A stretch of DNA of 64,000 nucleotides from Spiroplasma endosymbiont of Poecilobothrus nobilitatus. Lineage in GTDB: Bacteria; Bacillota_I; Bacilli_A; Mycoplasmatales; Mycoplasmataceae. A program made the translations under genes and the position numbers. The notes under the pieces are model-generated. The model saw only the letters and a list, made by a program, of their open reading frames with translations. It ran no database searches and was not told the DNA's origin. Shown here piece after piece: positions 54,218 through 64,000 of this stretch; the stretch's first letter is position 1; each line of letters opens with the position of its first letter. The stretch covers positions 1,240,001-1,304,000 of the forward strand of contig NZ_OZ034915.1 in assembly GCF_964030655.1 (NCBI RefSeq). The letters are read 5' to 3'.

Positions 54218-54976
54218 TTACTCTCTTAGTGCTCTAATTTGATTTGCTATTTCATTTTCTAATTTTATTTGATATTTTTTACGATCACTTTTTAAAAATA
54301 AGCACCCCAATATAAAACAACAAAAAGCAATAATCGCAATTGAAGGTAACACAAATGGGTTAATATTTAATCCAGCAACTGAATTTTTAGCATAAATAAA
54401 TTGTAAAATAGCTAATCCAAGAATTGAAGAGCATTTAATATTGCCTACAATACTAACAATAATTATTCAAATATTAACAGTTTTTAATGTTTTAGTAATT
54501 AAAATTGGAATTGTTATAAAAAAGAATGTTGTAACCCATAAAATAGCTAATAAAATAATTATTCCAATTACAATTGGTTGACCAATTGCTACAATTTGAT
54601 CAGTAAATGGAGTTTTAAATTTTGATAATAAAGAAATAATAAATTGTGCTCCTACCTGCCCTAACGTTGGAATATATATTAGAGCAACTACAATTAACAA
54701 TAATTGTGAAAAGACAATTAAAGTTCTCGCTATTGTTTCACTTTTAGTAGAAAAATAATACTTACTTGCTTCAATGTTGTATTGATAAGGCAACGGACGA
54801 ATTTGTTGTTTTCGATTTAATTCATATTCCCCTAATGATTTTACGGTGTGATCAATAACAGTTTTATCTAAATTTTTCAAAACTAACGGACGATTATCAA
54901 CAACAAACTGCATTTTTTTCAATACTTTTGCTGATTGTTCTTGATTTATTGTTTTACTATTTTTTGTTTTTTTCAT
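54218..54976 (-). CDS. Four-helix membrane protein, operon paralogue family
   Basis: 252 residues. A cytosolic N-terminal 90 residues end YYFSTKSETIARTLIVFSQL, matching the pre-helix pattern of the neighbours. About four membrane segments follow, then a short charged tail (SDRKKYQIKLENEI). UGA-Trp near 54467. The stop is 15 bp before the next start; AGGAAAG ribosome site. Confidence 0.72.
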
Positions 54977-54988
54977 TAAAGCACTTTC

Positions 54989-55558
54989 CTATTCAACTAT
55001 TTTTAATTTAGAACTAAAATCTAAACTTTCAGCAACAGCAAGGTTAATTCGTTTCTGCTGACGAATTGCTGAGAATCATAATAAAAAACTACCTCAAAAT
55101 AACATTAACATACAAAGCCCAGCCATAATTACCCCTGGTAAATTTAGCCGAACAGGAATATAAAGATATGCAATAATGCTTAATCCTAACATTAGTAAAA
55201 CAAAGATGCATCCGACTGTATTAAAAATAATTCCAGTTACCTTTAAAAGCTTAATATTACGAACAATTAATGTTGGAATTACAAATATTAAAGAAAAGAT
55301 AATCCCAAACAGAGCAATAACAATGGTAAGACCACGAAAAACACCATCAGCTAAACCAAAATTATTAAAAACGGCAGGAATTGGTAATTTACTAGTTGCA
55401 ATCATTGCTAAAGAAGCTGATACAATAATAATTACTCCTAGCATAACTGCTTGTCCAATTAAAATCATAATTCTAGCAATAACTTCCGTTGGTGTAGTAA
55501 AATACATTCTTGTTAACCGAACATCATTTTTTTGAAAATCTTGTGTTGCTTTTTCCAT
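54989..55558 (-). CDS. Four-helix membrane protein, operon paralogue family
   Basis: 189 residues. Short N-terminus (MEKATQDFQKNDVRLTRM) then YFTTPTEVIARIMILIGQAV and about four membrane segments; tail IRQQKRINLAVAESLD. ATG 55558 is favoured by AGGTG eight bases upstream. First gene after the promoter at 55600. Confidence 0.72.
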
Positions 55559-55599
55559 CAATATCACCTAATTTAATAATTTCTCCCTTGTTTACAATG

Positions 55600-55608
55600 A
55601 TTATAGCA
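55600..55608 (-). promoter_or_regulatory. Extended -10 promoter upstream of the membrane-protein/ravA run
   Basis: On the minus strand TGCTATAAT about 42 bp before the start at 55558. It suggests a separate transcript from the lipoprotein genes, which end at the hairpin at 55650. Confidence 0.55.
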
Positions 55609-55649
55609 TTTTCTTTTAAAAATACTATCTTTCTTTTAATAAAAGGAAA

Positions 55650-55675
55650 AAAACTCTTCAAAAGAGAAGAGTTTT
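55650..55675 (-). terminator. Rho-independent terminator of the lipoprotein gene
   Basis: AAAACTCTTC/GAAGAGTTTT stem with a short loop; on the minus strand it is followed by TTTTTTCC and overlaps the stop codon of the lipoprotein gene. Confidence 0.85.
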
Positions 55676-57881
55676 AAGGTTGATAAATTAAATTTATTTT
55701 TAGCATAAATGAACCATTAGCGAATTGGCCAGTTGATGTTTTAACCTTAATAATTAATTCTTGTTGTGGATTACTTTCTGTTGGGAAATTAAATTGTTCA
55801 ATAAATTCTTCTGATTCTGTATCATAAGATAATAATTCTCATAAAATATTTGGCTGTTGTCCTTTTAAACTTGTATTTTTTATGATTCCATCATATAGGA
55901 TTGTATTAACCATATTTTTTACTAATTCTTTTTTATCCGCTAATGTTATTGGTAAACTGCGAATAAATATTGGTAACATTGAACTTGTTAAAACAAGATC
56001 AAACTTAATTGGTGCAGTTGGGGTTAAATTTAATTTAAGAGTAACTTGACCTGTAAAAATAGCATTATTTTTAGATGAAAACTGCAACTCTAAAGGAATT
56101 TTATTATCACTACTACTTGCATCATATTTATTAATCTCTTCATCTAGTTGTTGACAAATTGACTCAAAGTAGTTTCAATCCGTTTGAATTTTGGAAAGCC
56201 CAAAAGTTGGCTTATCTTCATCAATAAATATTGGTTTTTTAATAATATCGCCTCAAATTTGATTAACTAAATATGGCACTTGGTTGTCCGAACTACCTTG
56301 TTTTCTTGGCACAAATTTATAAGTTTTATGGGATAAATCAACTACGGGGTTTCCTTCGATTGGCGTATTAACCATCTTAATTTGACCGTGAACAGTAACT
56401 TTAAAGTCGCGACCAGCATCCTCTTGTTTTCCAGAAATATTCATTACATAAGATTCTCATTTTCCACTTTTTTCAGTTTCTTTTAAAGCATTACTTAGTC
56501 TGTCTAGGTCTTGACGTTTAAAATTCACTAAATCACGTGATAAATGCCAATTTCATTCCTTATTATTAATCGGTTTATTTCATACTAAATCTAAAACTGA
56601 GTTTGTTGTGTGATTATCATCTTTAGCAAATAAAATTGGCTCTAATGCTAATAAACCAGGATCAATTCCTTGATTAATTAATGTTAATGTGATTTCAATA
56701 TCGCCTTTAAACATTGGGTCAGTGTTAAGATTAAGTGCCTGCAAAGTAACTTTTTCTCTTCGCCCAATATTAGGTCAATTCTTATTAAATATTGATTGTC
56801 AACTTGTGGTATCAAAATTAGTTAATGGTGGTCCGGCATTAATGTTTGCTTCACGCATTGATAATTTTCAAATTCAATCTTTATCAACATTTGGCCGTTC
56901 TTGTTGAGTTACAACAATTGGAATTGATAATTCTATTGTTGGTGGTAATTCAATTTGATCTTTAACAATAAACCCAACAACTCGCATATAATGATGAATG
57001 TTTTCATTAATTGGTGTTGCTAAAAAATTCAACTCTGTAGTACCACCAATACTTGGTTCTATTATAGTACTTCAATCAATTTGATAGTCATTATAATCAC
57101 TTGAAACTTGCGGATCATCGTTAAACTGTTGTTTAACTTCTCTTCACACTAAGTCATATAACTTTGCTGGTTCTAAGTTATTCTGCTGTAATTTCAAATT
57201 AACCACAGCACGATAACTAATAATGCTTAATTTAATTGTAATTGTCCCACTAAAAAGACTCGTTGGCGTATTTGCTTTGCCATTATATTCAGCAAGCATT
57301 GTTACAGGTAATGCTATGTTATAATCGCCTGGCAATTGAAAACCTGATATATCATAAGTTTCTGCATCAATTGGCGTTTCTGGTTTAAAACTACCAACGG
57401 CCTTTTCTCAAATCTCATTATATAATTCCTCAACATTTTCATATTTTGTGACATCTCATACATTTTCTAAGTTAACAGTTTGACTAATATCCATTGACAA
57501 CTTTTTAACTAAAGTAAAACGAATGGTAACCGAACCAATATATTGAATATCTTCATCGTGGCGAATTGTTAAAACAACATATCCAGTTTGTGGCGTATTA
57601 GCAGTAACCGGTTTTACCATATCTTCCGAATCAGTAATTTCAAAAAAATCTAAAAGTAAATCTTGATAAATCCTTCCTTCAATTTTTGCTTGATTAAAAA
57701 TTAATTCTTCTACAGCCATATTATCATCATTAACAATAACATTATTAGTTAAAGTAAATTCCGTTGAAATATTCTCTCTTCCAGCAATTTTTGATGGAGA
57801 AGGCGTTCCGCACGATATAACAATAGCTATCAGAGCACTTGTAGTCAGAAATGTTGTTAGAAGTATTAAAATTTTACTCAT
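55674..57881 (-). CDS. Large lipoprotein of unknown function
   Basis: 735 residues with many UGA-Trp codons. The signal peptide is MSKILILLTTFLTTSALIAI followed by VISC, a lipobox with Cys 24, so it should be lipidated by Lgt and exposed on the cell surface. The rest is probably beta-rich and built of related modules of about 100-120 residues. Each opens with a KxWxxI/W-type stretch and has a TxxLTLxxNL or TIxLSIxxxR strand. No known domain was recognised. It lies 72 bp downstream of the membrane-anchored protein gene and ahead of the ravA-viaA cluster. Confidence 0.8.
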
Positions 57882-57953
57882 TTAAATCCCTTTCTTTTCA
57901 AACATTAATACTTACTATCATTATATCCATTTTTCATATTTTATACATAAATT

Positions 57954-59999
57954 TTAAATATAATTAATGTTAAAACAGAAAGTAATTGCTTGAAGATGCT
58001 CTGGAACATTTTCTTTTGCTTTTAATTCTAATTTAATATCAAGAACAGTTAAATTACTATATTTTTCTTCACTGCTAGTTTGCAATGCATAAAATCAATC
58101 ATTAAAAGTAGCGGCACTATTATGATAATTATTTAAAGGTGTAAATGTGATAATATCTTCTGCAATTCCATTAGCATAATCTATTTGTGATACATTATCA
58201 CTAATGTTTAAATTGTTCCCTACAATTTGACTAATATTTTTTATAAATTCCCATGTACGATTAACAATTTGTCTTTGTAGCATTGTTTTAAATGAAGTTA
58301 CATCATATGGAATATTTCGAACATCAATATCAATGTAATTTAATGGTTTTTGTGCTCCATATAAATTAGCACTTCAATATTTTGTAAATAAAGTATTTCG
58401 TTTTTGTTTATCACTAATTAAATAGGCATCATGATCGCCAGGATTAGCTAAATTAGTAATTGAATGTAATGATGGTTGATCAATTATTACATAGTTTGTT
58501 TTTGCCACTTGATTATTACTAAAACTAATTGTTAAATCGCCATTTTCTTGAATCGTTCTTTTAACAACAGTATAATCTGCTTTTTTAATTATTCCATATG
58601 ATTGAAACGGTAAAATATTTCAATCATAAACTCATTTATATTTTGAACTATTAGGGTTACTCAAAACATCTTCTTGTAATTCTCTAATTTCTGTTGCTAA
58701 TGAATATTTTCCATTTAAAGCATCTTTAATTTGCTGTCCCAGTAAATTTGCAATCACATTTTGAATTGTTTCACCTTGCGGTAAAAACATAAAGTAAAAT
58801 TGCTCTGGTTGGTTAACATTTAAACGTTTTGGTTGAAGATGTTGATATCAAAATTGTCACTCTGTTGGTACAAGTTCTTTTGGCAAGACTAAACCACGAT
58901 TTTGTGATGTTTCTAAAATATTAATTAAGAAAATTAATAATTGTGGAATATATTTACCATTAATTTGAGTATCTGTTTTTGCAAAACTTTGCTCTGAATC
59001 ACCCTTTTTATATTCTGACTGAATTACCCGATTAATATCAAGCATGTAATGCGTACTATCAATAGCAGTTCCTGGAAACAGTTGATCATTTGGATTAACA
59101 CTTGAAATAGCAAAATTACTATATGGATTATAATCACCAATAAATTCTTTATCATTTCCTTTATTTTCTGCATAAAAAGCAGCAAAACGTTCTTTATAAG
59201 CAGCATAAACTTGATCTGCCAACGCCAAACTGTCATTAGTACCATTAATCATAATATTATTAGCTTGTTCACCTAGGACATTTGTTTGTTTTTCTCAAAC
59301 TGTTGGTTTTAAATCATCTTTGTTTCTTGTTTCTCCTAATTTAAAACTTAAAAAGTTTGATAAAAATCCTTCATTTCCAACAAATAGGGTTGGCATTCAA
59401 ACCAGATTTTTTTGGATTACGTCCTCGTATTTGATTTTTAAAAATAATAAATTTTTCATCAAACTAAATTGGTTTTGTTGCACATCAGCAAGACTTAACT
59501 GTTGTGTCCCTCGTGAATCAGTATAAATATCTAAAATTTGAATTTGCTTAGGATCTTTGTATTTATTCTTAAAAAAGATATTGTTTGTAATGTATAAACT
59601 AGGTGCTTTTTCAAAAATTAAATTATAAGCATATTCTAATCGTAATGATCTCGCACGAGCGCGAGTTTGTGCAACTTGTCCAGTATTATGGTCAGCAGGA
59701 ATTTCATAAGTTTCAAAAACCGGAGTTGTTGTTGTATTATCGCGTAGTTCTGTTTTTGCAAAGTTAACTTCAAAATAATCCCCATAATTAACATCGGGCA
59801 AGGGTCGTCTATCAGTTTCAATTCCACCATAATTTAAAATATTTGCTAAAAATGACACGCCAAAATAAGCAGAGGGAATTAAAGCACTAATATATAACAC
59901 AGCACAAATTGCGGCAAGTCACCATTTTTTACGTGATGCTACAGTAACATTCTTTGTTAAGTTATTAAGTTTATGTCAACTACCTGGTTTTCTTGCCAT
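57954..59999 (-). CDS. Large membrane-anchored protein of unknown function
   Basis: 681 residues after reading UGA as Trp. A short basic N-terminus (MARKPGSWHKLNNLTKNV...) precedes one membrane segment near residues 28-55 (LAAICAVLYISALIPSAYFG). A long extracellular-type domain rich in Asn, Asp, Tyr and Thr follows. The start at 59999 has AGGAGATTTCA. First gene of the leftward cluster, with its own promoter. No family recognised. The pairing with a large lipoprotein suggests a surface complex. Confidence 0.78.
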
Positions 60000-60046
60000 T
60001 GAAATCTCCTTTATTAAGCTTAATAATAGACCTATTGAATGGGTTT

Positions 60047-60074
60047 ATTATAACAAAATTAATTTTAAATGCAA
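60047..60074 (-). promoter_or_regulatory. Promoter of the 59999 gene
   Basis: On the minus strand TTGCAT (60069-60074) and TATAAT (60047-60052) with a 16-bp spacer, 48 bp before the start codon. Confidence 0.6.
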
Positions 60075-60113
60075 AGCAGCATTTTTGAACAAAATTAAGC
60101 TTTTTAATTGTGA

Positions 60114-61371
60114 TGTGGAACCTCATTTTGGACACTTTATTAAAAAAACTTTATATTGTTAATCGTTCAAGATTATATCAATTAAAATATAAATTTGTTT
60201 GGTATTTAAACTCATCAAAAGTATATTCCAGTTTATCTAATGCTTCTTTTTTAAAAATATTTCATAAAGATTCAATATGAGGATTATCTTTTAAACATCC
60301 AACTCATGACATGCTAATTTTACATCCAGCATATTTTAACATTCAATTGTATTCATAACTTTTAAATTCGGAACCATTATCACTATGAATAATTAAATTT
60401 TTTAATGAATTTTGAACTAAATTATGGTTAATAGCGTTTTAAAAAGCTTCTTTTACTAATGGAAATTCTTTAGTTTGATTAATTACTCAACCAAGGACTT
60501 TTTTTGTAAAAATATCTTTAAAAGCACATACAAAATATTTATTGTTTGCATAATGCTTTTCAGTAATATCAACAACTCACACTTCATTTGAATGTGTTAC
60601 TTTAAAAGGAAATTTAAATAACTACTCATATTTACCTTTTAAATACTCTTTTGGTACCTTTACTTTTCGTTTAATAGGTTCATTAATTGGTTTTAAATTA
60701 GCTATTTTTAAATATCTACGAACTTTTTTAACCGAGCATTTTAGCCCAATTGTATTTAAAGATAAAGTAATTCGCTTAACCCCATATGTTTGTCTACCTA
60801 TTTTATAAAACACATTTTTAATTATTTTATAAAATGTGTAATAAATTTTTTTACTACTATTTGGTTTTCCTTTTTTTATTCAATCATAATAGGCACTTTT
60901 AGCTAAATGCAATAAATAACATGTTTTTCTAACTGATTTAAATTTTAATAAATATTCAGTAATTATTTTACATTTTTCAATTTTTTTGTTCGTTGCTGCA
61001 ATCACCTTTAATCTTTGATTCAACTTTTTTTGCATTTCAACTTGTCACTTTAATTCCTAAATTTCTTGCTGAGATAATCGTAATTTTGCTTCTAATTCTT
61101 TGATTCTTGTTTGATCAAATGAAATATTGCGAAGACCATTTTTCCCATAAATCTTGTAGTTTTTAATCCATTTTTGTAAAGTTGGTGAACTAATATTATA
61201 TAGGATAGTTTGTGCTTTAATAGTTATTTTATTTTCTAAATATTCTTTTACAATTTTTTATTTTTCATCTGGCGGATAATGTTTTGTAAACAAAAACCTC
61301 TATTCTTTCAATCATATTTTAACTTATTTTCTAGTTAAAAGTTTATTAAGTGTCCGAAGAAAGGTTACCCT
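60114..61371 (-). mobile_element. IS-G, degenerate IS3-type element
   Basis: Related ends around GGAACCT...GGACACTT at 60114 and, reversed, GGTAACCTTTC...GGACACTT at 61371. The interior carries a broken transposase. Lies between the surface-protein operon and pdhD. Confidence 0.75.
60151..61315 (-). pseudogene. IS3-type transposase with several stops (IS-G)
   Basis: Readable pieces: an N-terminal HTH region (KHYPPDEK, then IVKEYLENKITIK), RQTYGVKRITLSLN, then a catalytic core with VVDITEKHY, IIHSDNGSEFKSYEYNW and HIESLWNIFKKEALD. In-frame TAA codons near 60438, 60620, 61060 and 61258 and a frameshift near the start show decay. Confidence 0.8.
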
Positions 61372-61402
61372 ATCAAATCTTTTTAATTGTTCTTTTTAAA
61401 TA

Positions 61403-61423
61403 AAAAAAGTTACTTCTGTAACT

Positions 61424-61426
<3 letters not shown>
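61403..61426 (-). terminator. Rho-independent terminator of the pdh run
   Basis: AAAGTTAC/GTAACTTT stem with a four-base loop; a T-run on the minus strand. It overlaps the original pdhD stop codon. Confidence 0.75.

Positions 61427-64000
<2,574 letters not shown>

Noticed and set aside
55176-55535. Plus-strand 119-codon ORF
   Set aside because: Antisense to a membrane protein gene with a good ribosome site and correct topology; no support for the opposite strand.

Overview
The window is chromosome of a Spiroplasma (Mollicutes), most likely of the citri/poulsonii group. The DNA is extremely AT-rich and UGA is read as tryptophan: nearly every housekeeping protein (UvrB, Lgt, PGK, SecA, Der, Cmk, HolA, RavA) is complete only if in-frame TGA codons are translated. 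Remnants resembling Spiroplasma plectroviruses (SpV1 type) and dense insertion sequences fit that group. I saw no rRNA, tRNA or CRISPR array.

Names used below for insertion sequences: IS-A = IS3-type, about 1222 bp, orfA/orfB, 12 copies or fragments; IS-D = a related 1214-bp element; IS-C = about 1143 bp, one zinc-ribbon/ISXO2-like transposase, 8-bp target duplications; IS-E = IS3-type with one fused ORF, intact; IS-B, IS-F and IS-G = degenerate IS3-type pieces. They often sit inside one another and inside genes.

Layout. 1-5380: IS-A copies, a broken ankyrin-repeat + OTU-domain gene (minus strand) whose architecture recalls the Spiroplasma male-killing toxin Spaid, and plectrovirus debris with strong hairpins. 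5392-8761: rpiB, a broken MFS-like transporter, and a NifU-like Fe-S scaffold gene. 8822-14467: nested IS elements around prs, then a decayed surface-type protein. 14565-20946: uvrB, hprK, lgt, trxB, pgk. 21000-23442: intact IS-C and IS-E. 23515-28734: secA, whiA, an amino-acid permease, a decayed rhodanese. 28785-33714: an IS block. 33813-36934: rpsT, a large membrane protein, holA and a comEC stub. 36934-40487: IS-A copies flanking a plectrovirus gene remnant. 40483-44551: gpsA, der, cmk and a membrane protein (minus), with a divergent ferredoxin gene. 44584-48003: a dUTPase gene split by a nested IS composite. 47993-59999 (minus): a RavA-type AAA+ ATPase and a ViaA-type VWA protein downstream of several membrane proteins, a large lipoprotein and a large membrane-anchored protein. 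60114-64000: an IS3-type relic, then pyruvate dehydrogenase E3 and E2, both broken.

Overall this is a genome in active decay. Replication, repair, secretion and glycolytic genes are intact, while the toxin-like, competence, dUTPase and PDH genes are interrupted. Many differences between repeat copies look like G:C to T:A transversions, which may reflect weak repair of oxidised guanine.
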